Positions 17,102 through 27,055 of a stretch of 64,000 nucleotides of DNA are shown here, one piece after another. How positions within the stretch are numbered: the stretch's first letter is position 1; each line of letters opens with the position of its first letter. Location: the NCBI RefSeq assembly GCF_022558445.1, contig NZ_CP054699.1, positions 1,754,001 through 1,818,000 of the forward strand. The letters are read 5' to 3'. Both the position numbers and the translations under genes were made by a program. The stretch comes from Candidatus Contubernalis alkalaceticus. GTDB lineage: Bacteria > Bacillota > Dethiobacteria > SKNC01. The notes below the pieces were generated by a model. It was not told the origin of the DNA. It did not search any database and saw only the letters and a list, made by a program, of their open reading frames with translations.

Positions 17102-17236
17102 ACAACAATAATCGGTAAACGTTAATGTATAAGCGGTATGATTCTTTCCCCTGGCCAGCTGCAGTGTATGCACTGTCACAACTTGATCCAGGGTATAGTT
17201 TTTCGGGATATATTCAAAAAGTTGGCTCCTCTTCCA

Positions 17237-17591
17237 TCACCACAGGGTAGAATTTACATAAGCGGTGCCAGGAACTGCACCTGCTGTTATACCAAAGAGT
17301 CCCGTTCGCTCTCCCAGGGGCAGCAGGATCATCCCTAAAATAAATGGCATAAGCACCAGCAGTAGGCTCGTCCAAAAATTAGACTGGCGGCTCGTGTGCT
17401 GCTGCCAAGGCCAGGGCCAGCCTCCGCTGCTGTCCAGTGGAAAGAGTATGATACTCTGCTTCTCTTTTCTCTGACAGGTTTAAACGTTCCAGCAAATCCA
17501 TGCGGGAAGTCACCCTATGGTAGGCACTGAAGAACTGCATGGCCTTTCTAACCTTGCATTGCTTGAACGCCCATGACCTGGCATATCCCAT
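17237..17591 (-). pseudogene. ABC exporter relic (ATPase fused to permease fragment)
   Basis: The minus strand encodes LLERLNLSEKREAEYHTLST and GQQRRLALALAAAHEPPV, then an in-frame TAA, then FLDEPTAG (Walker B). After a deletion, a permease-like helix appears in another frame (FWTSLLLVLMPFILGMILLP) and ends at 17237. The ATPase N-terminus with Walker A is absent. At least one nonsense change and two deletions are needed to explain it. Confidence 0.8.
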
Positions 17592-17671
17592 TCTCCTTTC
17601 AAAAAATGACTTTATTCCATTACACGTTTAAGGCAATCCCTTTTTTCGGCAATTATCCTACAAAAATTATC

Positions 17672-18751
17672 TCACTTATCCGGAAACTTGTTATCGTTGG
17701 TTATCCCTTCAATATCTTCTCTTATCTGTATAGCTAATTGCGCAAATTTTTCAGGTTCTTCAAAGTGTGGGAAGTGTGCTGACTCTTCAAACCATATAAA
17801 TCCTTTTTCAGGAGCAATTATATGGCTATAATAGTTCTCTATTAAGATAGAAGGGGTATTGTAATCATATTTACCTGCACAAAAGTAAATAGGTACTTTC
17901 ACTTCAGGTAAATCTCTTATAAAGTCTAAGTCTACATTATATCCCCACATGGTATCTGCTGTAAATTTACTCCCCAAAGCAAATTTTAACCCATCAATCC
18001 CTGTATATTCTGGAGAAAAAATACTTGAGAGGATGATGTCATTTAAAGTATTCACCTTTCTTTCCACGCCACCATATTTCTCTAACCATTTTCTTTGGGT
18101 CATTGTATCCCTAACTATGTTTTTGTATGGAGGTCGTCCAATCTTCGTTAAATCTTCTAACGCTTTATTATCATTATTTTTTTGAGCCTTCTCTAAAACA
18201 AAATCATATGAAACTACTTCATTGTCGAGTCCATTGACTACTTGTCCAATACTTATAAATGCTGCAACCTTTTCCGGGTATTGATCTATCACATGTAAAC
18301 CTAATTCACTACCCCAAGAATGACCAGCCAAATATATTTTTTCTTTGCCATACTTTTTACATAGATAGTCAATCAGTTCTTTACTATCTTCTATAAACTG
18401 TTCTTTGTTCATAGATTCTTTAGGAATATTAAATGAATACGACATGCCAGACCCTCTTTGGTCCCAATTGACAACAGTGAAGCTATCTTCTAATTCTTCT
18501 TGATATTTTCGTGCAAATGAAATTTGTGCATACCCAGGACCACCATGTAAAAAAAGAAGGATTGGATTATTAATATTTCTACCTCTTATCATTATATACT
18601 GATCTATTCCACCAAGTTCAACTTTCTGTATTGATGCTACACTATTATTTCCTTCAATCTGTGGTGTTCTGGATGGTACAAATAATATAATTAATAAGCA
18701 TATTATTAAAATTACTAAAAGTATCTTTAAGGCTTTTTTAATTAGTTTCAT
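17672..18751 (-). CDS. alpha/beta hydrolase, proline iminopeptidase-like
   Basis: From ATG 18751 (GGAGAG seven nt upstream; a frame start at 18766 is less likely) the product has 359 residues. A membrane anchor occupies residues 5-25. Then come LLFLHGGPGYAQ (the HGGPG oxyanion motif), VVNWDQRGSG, the nucleophile LAGHSWGSELG, an Asp in CAGKYDYNTP and a catalytic His in ESAHFPHFEEP. These are the marks of the prolyl aminopeptidase/S33 family. Its activity is probably peptidase or esterase at the outer membrane face. It stands alone. Confidence 0.87.
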   Translation of the reverse strand: MKLIKKALKILLVILIICLLIILFVPSRTPQIEGNNSVASIQKVELGGIDQYIMIRGRNINNPILLFLHGGPGYAQISFARKYQEELEDSFTVVNWDQRGSGMSYSFNIPKESMNKEQFIEDSKELIDYLCKKYGKEKIYLAGHSWGSELGLHVIDQYPEKVAAFISIGQVVNGLDNEVVSYDFVLEKAQKNNDNKALEDLTKIGRPPYKNIVRDTMTQRKWLEKYGGVERKVNTLNDIILSSIFSPEYTGIDGLKFALGSKFTADTMWGYNVDLDFIRDLPEVKVPIYFCAGKYDYNTPSILIENYYSHIIAPEKGFIWFEESAHFPHFEEPEKFAQLAIQIREDIEGITNDNKFPDK

Positions 18752-18780
18752 AAATAATCTCTCCATATGTTTTACTATAA

Positions 18781-18876
18781 AAATATGACTGGTTAAATTC
18801 TAAAGCTGAAAAAGCTGGTATTAACTTTTCTCAGACTTTACAAGTCACATTAAAAGAGCAGCTCGGTATTAAATAG
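18781..18876 (+). pseudogene. HicB-type antitoxin C-terminal scrap
   Basis: The plus strand reads DWLNSKAEKAGINFSQTLQ then VTLKEQLGIK and stops. The AGINFSQ.LQ..LKE.LGI pattern is the ribbon-helix-helix-like C-terminus of HicB family antitoxins. Neither the N-terminal domain nor a HicA toxin is present. Confidence 0.6.
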
Positions 18877-19050
18877 AAATGCTCTTCGCTTAGACTGCTG
18901 ATGGATAACGGTTTATTTTGCGGCAGTTTCACATCGAAAGGGATACCGCGAAGATAAAAACGTTGAAAAAATTAACTCTTTATACCTTCGTTTGCTGTCG
19001 TAAATGTATTCCAGAATATCTGCCCCATTTAAATTAATCCCTTCGTCCCC

Positions 19051-19150
19051 ATGAAATTCTGCGGAGGCTGCGGTGAGGTTTTCCGCAGGGGTTCACTGGA
19101 ACAACAGGGGTAAGAAGTCCGTCTTCTGGCGGTGTGTCAGCCGCCTTTGT
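19051..19150 (+). pseudogene. serine recombinase zinc-ribbon scrap
   Basis: MKFCGGCGEVFRR is followed, after a one-base shift in a G run, by VHWNNRGKKSVFWRCVSRL. This is the recombinase zinc beta-ribbon found in large serine recombinases. The catalytic and recombinase domains are missing; it hints at a past phage or mobile-element integration. Confidence 0.65.
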
Positions 19151-19168
19151 TTTTATAATATACTGTTA

Positions 19169-19795
19169 TCATGCTAACTGCCCCGGCAGCTTCTTTTTTT
19201 CTTTCGGTGAAAAGTTCACGTCAAATTTTTCAACGTCCGTATCTTCAACCATATAACCGTCCGGGTCTTGAAAAATGCCGGTTACCCCCGAAAGATAACC
19301 TGATTGCAATTCCTTCACCATAAAGAACGGAGCCTCTTCATCTCGTGGAACAGCAGCGTAATAAATTTGCATAGAATGACCGCTGACAAATCCAAATCTA
19401 TGATAGTAATCTGGATTTCCTGTAATCACAATCGCTCCACAACCAAGCTCCAGTGCTTTCCCCATTGTAAAACGAATCAGCTCACTACCGTATCCTTTGC
19501 CTTGACATTCCGGCAGCACGCTGACCGGGCCAAATGTCATAATCGGGATAATTTGTCCGTTATCATGCACTATTTCAGATTTGCAGTACATGATATGAGC
19601 CACAATTCTGTCATTTTTTTCAATAACGTAATCTAATTCCTTCACGAAATCAGGACGATTCCGGAATTGATGAAGAATAAAATGCTCCGAGCAGCCGGGA
19701 CAGTATTTATTCCAAAAAGCCTCTCTGGTAAGATTTTCTACTTCATTCCAGTCTTTTTTCATTTCCAAACGGACTGTGTAATTATTATTTATCAA
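19169..19795 (-). CDS. GNAT-family N-acetyltransferase
   Basis: The 208-residue product contains FGPVSVLPECQGKGYGSELI, where QGKGYG is the acetyl-CoA pyrophosphate-binding loop, and ALELGCGAIVITGNPDYYHR-type strand/helix features typical of YhbS-like GNATs. It starts with TTG 19795, seven nt after AGGAGG. The acceptor is unknown. It is monocistronic as far as can be seen. Confidence 0.88.
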   Translation of the reverse strand: MINNNYTVRLEMKKDWNEVENLTREAFWNKYCPGCSEHFILHQFRNRPDFVKELDYVIEKNDRIVAHIMYCKSEIVHDNGQIIPIMTFGPVSVLPECQGKGYGSELIRFTMGKALELGCGAIVITGNPDYYHRFGFVSGHSMQIYYAAVPRDEEAPFFMVKELQSGYLSGVTGIFQDPDGYMVEDTDVEKFDVNFSPKEKKKLPGQLA

Positions 19796-19808
19796 GGTTA
19801 TGCCTCCT

Positions 19809-19921
19809 AAGAAGTTATTTTATCAATTGCTTTTTGAATTTCGGGAGTTTTTGATGTAATCTTGGTCGACTGAGCACACAATATAACCGTGACCTGCACC
19901 CAATTATCAAGGTAGGTGTAC
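19809..19921 (-). pseudogene. 37-codon gene tail of unknown family
   Basis: Directly after the stop of the DUF998 gene, a minus-strand frame reads LEYTYLDNWVQVTVILCAQS and KTPEIQKAIDKITS, then stops. There is no start codon. It looks like the end of a lost gene joined to the DUF998 gene end. Confidence 0.3.
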
Positions 19922-20515
19922 TCAAGTTGACTTTTTAAAATCCAACGCTGCTTCTTTAAGAAATATAATTAACCATGCAAAAGAAATGATAAACATCAGG
20001 CGCTGCCATATTCCCGCGTAGACCGTATTAAAGATAAGTAATGAAAAGCACACTGCAATGACTGCAGCCAGCACAGCCAAAAGACGTCTGGCTGGTTTTA
20101 ATTCAATGAAAGCCGCAGAAAAAGCAAAAATAGTAAAAGAAAATCCTACCATGCTGGCAAAAAACGAATGAAGCTGGTCCTCCCGTAGATCATATACCAG
20201 GTCCATATGGATAGGGGCATGCTTAAAGATCGCAGTAAAGATAAGTGATAAACCAAAAATAGTTAACAAAATCTTTTGAAACCAGTATTTTTTAAGATAA
20301 AGCCAGCTTTCTATAATACAGGCAATGCCTAAAAAAAAAAAGACAATATTCATGACCCAGGCATTAGGCGTCATTTGCGCACCCAACTGACTGGTTGTAT
20401 GATATATGATTGAATATCCTTCACTGCTAAAAAAGGGCAATATAAAAATAACCAGAACCATGATAATGTATACTGGTAACAGCAGATGTCTTTTTTTTAA
20501 GCTAGATTTGCTCAT
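19922..20515 (-). CDS. DUF998 family membrane protein
   Basis: The 197-residue protein has six membrane helices. The motifs STTSQLGA-like YHTTSQLGAQMTP near residue 37 and the RLLAVLAA/FNTVYAGIWQRL region match DUF998, a family of predicted integral membrane proteins of unknown function. GAGGGAAATAAA precedes the ATG. No partner gene is evident. Confidence 0.8.
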   Translation of the reverse strand: MSKSSLKKRHLLLPVYIIMVLVIFILPFFSSEGYSIIYHTTSQLGAQMTPNAWVMNIVFFFLGIACIIESWLYLKKYWFQKILLTIFGLSLIFTAIFKHAPIHMDLVYDLREDQLHSFFASMVGFSFTIFAFSAAFIELKPARRLLAVLAAVIAVCFSLLIFNTVYAGIWQRLMFIISFAWLIIFLKEAALDFKKST

Positions 20516-20565
20516 TTTATTTCCCTCGGGGAAAACTTAATTAGCCTTCCTGAGATGACCTACTC

Positions 20566-20615
20566 ATCCTGTACAGGTTGTGAGAATTGCAGGATAGACA
20601 AAATCTGTACAGGAT
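20566..20615. repeat. 11-bp inverted repeat with 28-nt loop
   Basis: ATCCTGTACAG (20566-20576) pairs with CTGTACAGGAT (20605-20615). The flanks (GATGACCT on both sides) extend the resemblance. It lies upstream of the DUF998 gene and might be a regulatory site or a repeat end. Confidence 0.5.
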
Positions 20616-20657
20616 TAGAGGATGACCTGACTCCAATATATGCATAATCTAGACTTC

Positions 20658-20702
20658 CCCGGAGATTCCGTAACTCGCCTTACGGAAATTTCCAGTAACT
20701 CC
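20658..20702. repeat. nested palindromic repeat, copy 2
   Basis: It has the same arm order as 621-668: an inner CCGTAA...TTACGG and an outer GGAG...CTCC, with TTTCCAG between the inner and outer right arms. Most positions agree between the two copies. Confidence 0.6.
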
Positions 20703-20730
20703 TAAAAGCCTGTTCCTATGTCATCCGGCG

Positions 20731-21051
20731 TTAGACCCGATATGGCAATCCTATCCATTCTCCAATAGACATTATAACACCATTATAGTTCATTGGTTTT
20801 TTTTGCTTGATATAATGGGGGAGCCACAATACCAGAGACAGCGGTGACACAGCGAAATACAAGAGAATGACTGTTATGACCTTAAGCGAAAAGCCATTGG
20901 CTAAATCTAACCAAAATACAATGTTATATGCTGCGAACATATTAATTGACCAAAGGAGCCAGTAACGGAAATTTACTTTCTTTCTGAATAAATGCCAGCT
21001 TTTTTTATTAAATTCCCACGCCTTTCTCCAGTTGCGTAAATCCCGTATCAC
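20731..21051 (-). CDS. hypothetical membrane protein (106 residues)
   Basis: From GTG 21051, six nt after AGGAGGTG, the product starts MIRDLRNWRKAWEFNKKSWH. It has two membrane helices (around 33-52 and 60-80) and a basic segment HYIKQKKP. The frame is open to 21162, but that upstream part is a piece of foreign sequence also found at 27475-27517. The family is not recognised. Confidence 0.6.
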   Translation of the reverse strand: MIRDLRNWRKAWEFNKKSWHLFRKKVNFRYWLLWSINMFAAYNIVFWLDLANGFSLKVITVILLYFAVSPLSLVLWLPHYIKQKKPMNYNGVIMSIGEWIGLPYRV

Positions 21052-21116
21052 AGATTCACCTCCTTGGATTACATGGCCGGGTTGCACACAAAAAGCCAAT
21101 AGATTATTTTTAGCGG

Positions 21117-21162
21117 CTAAGTTACTCTCTGAATGCTTTGAATTATAAGTCCTGTGGTGCAT
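21117..21162. repeat. fragment matching the 3' end of the substrate-binding lipoprotein gene
   Basis: The text AAGTTAC.CTCT.AATGC followed by TTTGAATTATAAGTC.TGTGG equals 27475-27517 apart from a few changes. At 27.5 kb this sequence spans the stop codon of the lipoprotein gene, so here it is probably the scar of a lost second copy. Confidence 0.7.
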
Positions 21163-21261
21163 GGATATTGTAACAAGTAAACAATGAAATATGTTAGATT
21201 ACGTTTTTTTAAATTATAATACAAAAATTTGCTTTTGTAAATTTCATATTAAAAGGTTTAT

Positions 21262-21328
21262 AACAAGGAATGAACTACTCCTACTTAACCTTTTCAAACC
21301 TCGGAAGAGGTTAAGTGGGAGAGTAATT
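21262..21328. mobile_element. isolated TnpB-element end hairpin
   Basis: TACTCCTACTTAACCTTTTC... pairs with GAAGAGGTTAAGTGGGAGAGTA. The right arm nearly equals 12014-12050, the terminal hairpin of the TnpB element. Here it stands without a transposase and the left arm carries the inverted copy of the same end. Confidence 0.6.
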
Positions 21329-21744
21329 TAATAGAAGTCCAAACTCTTCTACTATATTTGTCAGATCCCTGCGAAGGTAGGCAGAAGCTTTTTCTTTGAG
21401 ATATCTCGGGACTCCGTAGAAGGCATCTCCTATGCCGCCTGCGATGGCTCCGATTGTGTCGCTGTCCCCACCGATTGAGATAGCGTTTCTAATAGTGCTT
21501 TCAAAGTCTTCAGATTCCAAAAATGATACGATAGTAAATTTTGCATTTCATTTACAAATATCTGATAAAGGTCCATACTTTTGCTTGACTTTTTCCAGAT
21601 CATGAGGGCTGAAGCCACAGCGCAGGTCATGACTGTGTCGTCTGTAAAGCAACATCCTCTTCCGAATAGGCCAAAGTCTTTTGTCTTTATATTGTTTCTT
21701 TCATATATGGACCCAACGATATCTCCTATTATTGCTCCGTACAT
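21311..21744 (-). pseudogene. ADP-ribosylglycohydrolase, internally deleted
   Basis: The N-terminal part MYGAIIGDIVGSIYERNNIK... FTDDTVMTCAVA carries the first Mg-binding motif (TDDT) of the DraG/ADP-ribosylglycohydrolase family. The C-terminal part in another frame has ISIGGDSDTIGAIAGGIGDA, the second Mg site (GDSDT). Between them about 120-150 residues of the usual 260 are missing, and the two halves are out of frame at about 21505. It cannot make the normal enzyme. A 45-bp piece of its 5' part recurs at 27428-27475. Confidence 0.88.
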
Positions 21745-21882
21745 CTCAGTACCCCCATCATCAAAAGGTTGCTCTCAGGTCTATCTCTACTAATTGTTTC
21801 AGTTTCGACAACCATTATATATTTATGTCCATTTTATGACGGCCTTTTTGAGTTCAGACTGGCCGCGCCAGCTTTCTTAAAA

Positions 21883-21981
21883 TCAATTCAGTTTGTCAGC
21901 TAAATCACGGCTCCATTTTGTGATATCATCCCAGTTGCGGAAATCACCTTCAGGGACTTTTACTCCAGGCCCTACCACCAT
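21883..21981 (-). pseudogene. flavodoxin-like C-terminal scrap
   Basis: A 32-codon minus frame reads MVVGPGVKVPEGDFRNWDD followed by ITKWSRDLADKLN. The WDDITKWSR.LA..L ending is common at the end of flavodoxin-type proteins. No ribosome site is present, so it is most likely a relic. Confidence 0.4.
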
Positions 21982-22059
21982 GGACTTATCAATTCATACT
22001 CTTTTATTTCTTCATACTAATAATTACGGCAATGAATAATGTCAATTAATAGGGAGCCC

Positions 22060-22746
22060 TTACCAGATACCGGGGATTAATCGATAACGGACTGTCCTGG
22101 AGTAATCTCGATACCCATCAAGTTCTCTCTGTAGTACCTTATCTTCAAGGCCGGTTCGAACTATGAAAATTCCAACAATGAAAAGACCCGGCAGAAGTGC
22201 TGCCCATGATCCCAGGGCAACGGGTGTCATAATTGTATGAATGATTCCGCCTAAATATCCAGGATGACGCACATACATATAAGGTCCCCGGGTTACAACT
22301 GTGTGATTTCTATCAGATTGAATTCGTACTGTGGCTGAAAAAAACTTATTGGCTTCCATTGACCATGTAACAGTTAATCCTCCCAAAAGTACAAAAATCA
22401 TGGAAACAATTTGTAGCCCTGGCAGCAATCCCTGCGTCCATCCAAATCGGATATCCAGCCCTGATGTTATCCAGATTAAAAGTGGCCCCCATATTGCAAC
22501 TATACTGGCAAGGGCAATATCCCACTTTTTTGTTCCCTCCTGTAATCTAGAGCGCTCTACCAGCAGTTTCTGGTCCATGACCAATGCATTAGCAATAATT
22601 AATATAAAAATGCTGGATAGATAAACCCAAGCCATCAACCAGTCTATTCTTCCTGATGACAAAAACAAGGCAGCCCATGTAATTATTAAATAAGCAATAT
22701 TTTTAAACCACCATTTTTGTATGCCTTCCACTCTGTTTAATTTCAT
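22060..22746 (-). CDS. isoprenylcysteine carboxyl methyltransferase-family membrane protein
   Basis: The 228-residue product has five or six membrane helices and the C-terminal SAM-binding signature VVTRGPYMYVRHPGYLGG followed by RTGLEDKVLQRELDGYRDY. This pattern (GPYxxxRHPxY and E..L...Y..Y) defines the ICMT/PEMT-like methyltransferases. Bacterial members modify unknown lipids or small hydrophobic substrates. AAGGGG sits before the ATG. No neighbours suggest a pathway. Confidence 0.88.
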   Translation of the reverse strand: MKLNRVEGIQKWWFKNIAYLIITWAALFLSSGRIDWLMAWVYLSSIFILIIANALVMDQKLLVERSRLQEGTKKWDIALASIVAIWGPLLIWITSGLDIRFGWTQGLLPGLQIVSMIFVLLGGLTVTWSMEANKFFSATVRIQSDRNHTVVTRGPYMYVRHPGYLGGIIHTIMTPVALGSWAALLPGLFIVGIFIVRTGLEDKVLQRELDGYRDYSRTVRYRLIPGIW

Positions 22747-22789
22747 TATGTTTACCCCTTATAAAAGATTGCAAATCAGTTGTTTATCG

Positions 22790-22857
22790 ACTGACGGCTG
22801 CGGGCCAGCACCGCTGCAGCAAATAGAGGTGCGGCAGTCAGGTGAAATAAAGGGGAA
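22790..22857 (-). pseudogene. scrap of the ABC-2 permease C-terminus
   Basis: These 68 bases match 39655-39728, the C-terminal end of the intact 522-residue ABC permease gene (GCGGGCCAGCAC.GCTGC and GCAGTCAGGTGAAA.AAAGGG are shared). No reading frame of the permease extends further. Confidence 0.85.
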
Positions 22858-22946
22858 CCTTATTATTTTAAAAATAATTTTGCATTACCCCTGAACTTAT
22901 AATTTGTAAAGAAATCTTAACGTGTTTATACGGCTGCAGGTGAAAC

Positions 22947-23207
22947 TTACTCCCTGTTCCCTTCGTCATAATAGATAAAAGAACAAAGGGGGCAATACCT
23001 TAAAGAACTGATAATATTTCCAAGCCCAATGATTGTAAACAGGATAATGCCAGGGATAAGAAAATTTGTGAACAGTGAATTAACCAAGAAATCAGCGGAA
23101 ATCCCAAGGGGTTATTGGGGATCCAAGATAGCAGCCAGTTCTCTAAATACGGCTCCTATCCCTACAAACAGGTGTAAAGCAAATAATAGAAGATATACGA
23201 GCCTCAT
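22947..23207 (-). pseudogene. small membrane protein with in-frame stop
   Basis: From ATG 23207 (AGGAG eight to ten nt upstream) the frame reads MRLVYLLLFALHLFVGIGAV, then FRELAAILDPQ, then TAA at 23112-23114, then PLGISADFLVNSL and IIGLGNIISSL to a stop at 22947. A single point change would restore an 86-residue three-helix protein. The family is not recognised. It follows the DUF3021 fragment on the same strand. Confidence 0.6.
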
Positions 23208-23221
23208 TTTCAATTATCTCC

Positions 23222-23461
23222 TCATTCATTATTATTTACCTCAAATAACGTTCTTTTCGTTACCTTGAAATAGATTATTTCAACCAATATAATTATGACA
23301 TATACTCCTGTATAATTAAAGAAAATATCTTGATAGGCATCGGGATGAAGGTCAGCAAATAATCCGGTGAACCAGACAAGGAAAAACACGGCTATTAATG
23401 TGGCTATGTAATGTATAAGGTGAACCAGCTTAAAGGAAAGCCCCTTTCTTATTGCTCCCAT
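23222..23461 (-). pseudogene. DUF3021 C-terminal part
   Basis: The 79-codon frame (HLIHYIATLIAVFFLVWFTG... VYVIIILVEIIYFKVTKRT) resembles the last two helices of DUF3021 proteins, normally about 140 residues. The N-terminal two helices are replaced by the tail of an ABC permease (LTPLIWMGAI), so the frame is a fusion made by deletion. It may be expressed but is unlikely to be the native protein. Confidence 0.5.
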
Positions 23462-23555
23462 CCAAATTAATGGTGTTAAGAGAGAAGAAAGGTTACTCCG
23501 ACGGTTAAAATCTCGTTCAAAGCATTGGCTGCCCAGCTTTAGGGAGAAATTGAAG
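23462..23555 (-). pseudogene. remnant of an ABC-2 permease 3' end (paralogue of 49522-50247)
   Basis: The bases TTAAGAGAGA.GAAAGG, CGGTTAAAATCTC.TT and GCATTGGCTGCCCAGCTTT correspond to 49597-49672 in the intact permease gene. One base is missing, breaking the frame. It lies immediately downstream of the intact tetR gene at 23589, exactly where the exporter genes lie in the 51-kb locus. Confidence 0.88.
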
Positions 23556-23561
23556 CAATCC

Positions 23562-23592
23562 CCGATGTTTCAGCTTGCTGAAACGAGTTCAC
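23562..23592. repeat. dispersed GTTTCAGC hairpin, copy 2
   Basis: CGATGTTTCAGCTTGCTGAA followed by ACGAGTTCACT is identical to 17070-17100 and closely related to 28840-28877. Here it overlaps the stop codon of the tetR gene and marks the junction to the permease remnant. Confidence 0.7.
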
Positions 23593-24200
23593 TTTTGTTC
23601 CTTTTTAGACGTTTGTCTTTCCTCTTCCTTATTGATTCCCCAGACATAAAACGCCTCGCCCGCATCCATGAGAAAGCGCAGAATAGCCTGATCTGAGTTT
23701 GAACCGAAAGCACCGGAGTTTACCAACATGGCAAGGCCATGGGTAAAGATCCAGGTGTATTGGACCAGCGTCTCTTGGCCGGACTCTTTCATTTCTAAGA
23801 GAGCCTTTCCCTCTGCACTATCCTCGCCGAATTCTTTAAAAAAAGTTTTTTTAATCACTGAGGTATCCTCCGAATCAAGCATTTCAGGGCTCTCCAGATA
23901 GAGAAACCGAAACAGGTTTTTTTCATCCCGTGCAAAAACTACATAACCGAATGCCAGGTTTAAAAGAGTGTGTTCCGTATACTGCTGCTGCTGGAATTCC
24001 TTGAGAAGTTCCCGGGCTTTTATGCGAAGTTTCTTTTCCAACTCTTCTATAGAGCTCACGTGAGAGTAAATAGGCATCGTTGACGAACCAAGTTTTTTTG
24101 CTATAGCTCGAGCAGAAACTGCACTCCAACCTTGTTCCCGGATAAGCTGGAAAGCGGCCTCAATAATTTGGGAGTATGAGTAAACACTGGGTTGAATCAA
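23589..24200 (-). CDS. TetR-family repressor, intact paralogue
   Basis: 203 residues, starting with TTG 24200 seven nt after AAGGAGGTG. The first 60 residues contain the helix-turn-helix SAVSARAIAKKLGSSTMPIYSHV. The C-terminal part is the TetR_C/WHG-like helical domain. The disrupted tetR at 51205-51643 is close to identical over the preserved ends (MIQPSVYSYSQIIEA, FGSNSDQAILR). The exporter that should follow has been deleted here. The promoter holds five operator palindromes, so strong autorepression is expected, and the same operators at 51.7 kb make trans-regulation of the intact exporter likely. Confidence 0.92.
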   Translation of the reverse strand: MIQPSVYSYSQIIEAAFQLIREQGWSAVSARAIAKKLGSSTMPIYSHVSSIEELEKKLRIKARELLKEFQQQQYTEHTLLNLAFGYVVFARDEKNLFRFLYLESPEMLDSEDTSVIKKTFFKEFGEDSAEGKALLEMKESGQETLVQYTWIFTHGLAMLVNSGAFGSNSDQAILRFLMDAGEAFYVWGINKEEERQTSKKEQK

Positions 24201-24215
24201 GATATCACCTCCTTG

Positions 24216-24313
24216 ATAACTAGTGTTATTATTTATAACTAATGTTATATTCTATATCTATCGTTATATATTATAACTAGCGTTATTATATATAACAGTA
24301 GTTATATTGTCAA
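24216..24313 (-). promoter_or_regulatory. tetR promoter with five operators at 19-bp period
   Basis: Palindromes of the form ATAAC-N4-GTTAT begin at 24216, 24235, 24254 (left arm ATATC), 24273 and 24292, exactly 19 bp apart. On the minus strand a consensus promoter, TTGACA (24308-24313) and TATAAT (24285-24290) with 17 bp spacing, has the fifth palindrome between its boxes. The other four cover the start region down to the ribosome site. The 51.7-kb copy has the same layout. Confidence 0.92.
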
Positions 24314-24381
24314 TAGCTTTTCACAAAATATTTTTATTTAATTAAAAGACCCCACAAGCCATGCTGATTAAAAATCAAAAA

Positions 24382-24412
24382 AGCCCCGCAGAACTTTTGA
24401 TTCTACGAGGCT
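24382..24412 (-). terminator. hairpin with minus-strand T-run
   Basis: AGCCCCGCAGAA pairs imperfectly with TTCTACGAGGCT; on the minus strand it is followed by TTTTTTGATTTTT. No minus-strand gene precedes it closely, so it may be left over. A clean terminator in a similar place relative to the second tetR lies at 51785. Confidence 0.55.
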
Positions 24413-24479
24413 ATTCTTGCTGGTCAATATATTTAGCTTAACATTTAGGAGAAGAATCATTAAATTCATATAATAAATA

Positions 24480-24494
24480 TTATTATTATTATAA
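24480..24494 (+). promoter_or_regulatory. Per/Fur-box-like site upstream of katG
   Basis: TTATTATTATTATAA matches the Per box TTATAATNATTATAA at all but one defined position. Peroxide-responsive PerR control of katG is common in Firmicutes. The surrounding sequence is a simple AT repeat, so chance is possible. Confidence 0.4.
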
Positions 24495-24499
24495 TAGAC

Positions 24500-24690
24500 T
24501 GAAACATTGTTAAATGGTACAATTGTTTTCACCGCCTATGCCCTCCTACGGTGGACCAAATATTACAAGATCTGGCAATGTGAAATTTCAACTTTATTGA
24601 AATCTATTATTCACTACACATTAAATGTATTTCTTGAAGCCGGTTTAGTAAGGATAATAACCGGTCTCAAGGACATTGGAAAAAAGTATA
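24500..24690 (+). pseudogene. Fur/PerR-family regulator relic
   Basis: In one frame the plus strand reads CPPTVDQILQDLA, in another IIHYTLNVFLEAGLVRIITG. These match the winged-helix segments HPTVDQIY..L and TVYNTLNLFKEAGLV of Fur-family regulators. Frames are broken and neither the N-terminus nor the metal-binding C-terminus is preserved. Its position directly before katG fits an ancestral perR-katG pair. Confidence 0.5.
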
Positions 24691-24727
24691 TTTTAAAGGT
24701 GTTTGTCCAAGATCCTTTTAAATATAA

Positions 24728-26950
<2,223 letters not shown>

Positions 26951-26996
26951 ATCGCATCATAAACGACTTTGAGGGTTTTGTCTCAATTGTTTTGTA

Positions 26997-27055
26997 CCAA
27001 GAAAATATGCACACCCCTGCATAAACTAGCATTTGGGGTGTGCATATTTTCTTGG
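26997..27055. terminator. 21-bp perfect-stem hairpin after katG
   Basis: The arms 26997-27017 and 27035-27055 (CCAAGAAAATATGCACACCCC and its complement) pair without mismatch around a 17-nt loop. The stem ends in an A-run/T-run pair, so it can end transcription from either side. The length is unusual and also suits a small palindromic element. Confidence 0.75.

Noticed and set aside
24216-24305. CRISPR-like array
   Set aside because: The 19-bp repeats are palindromic operator sites with 5-bp spacers inside a promoter, not repeat-spacer units.
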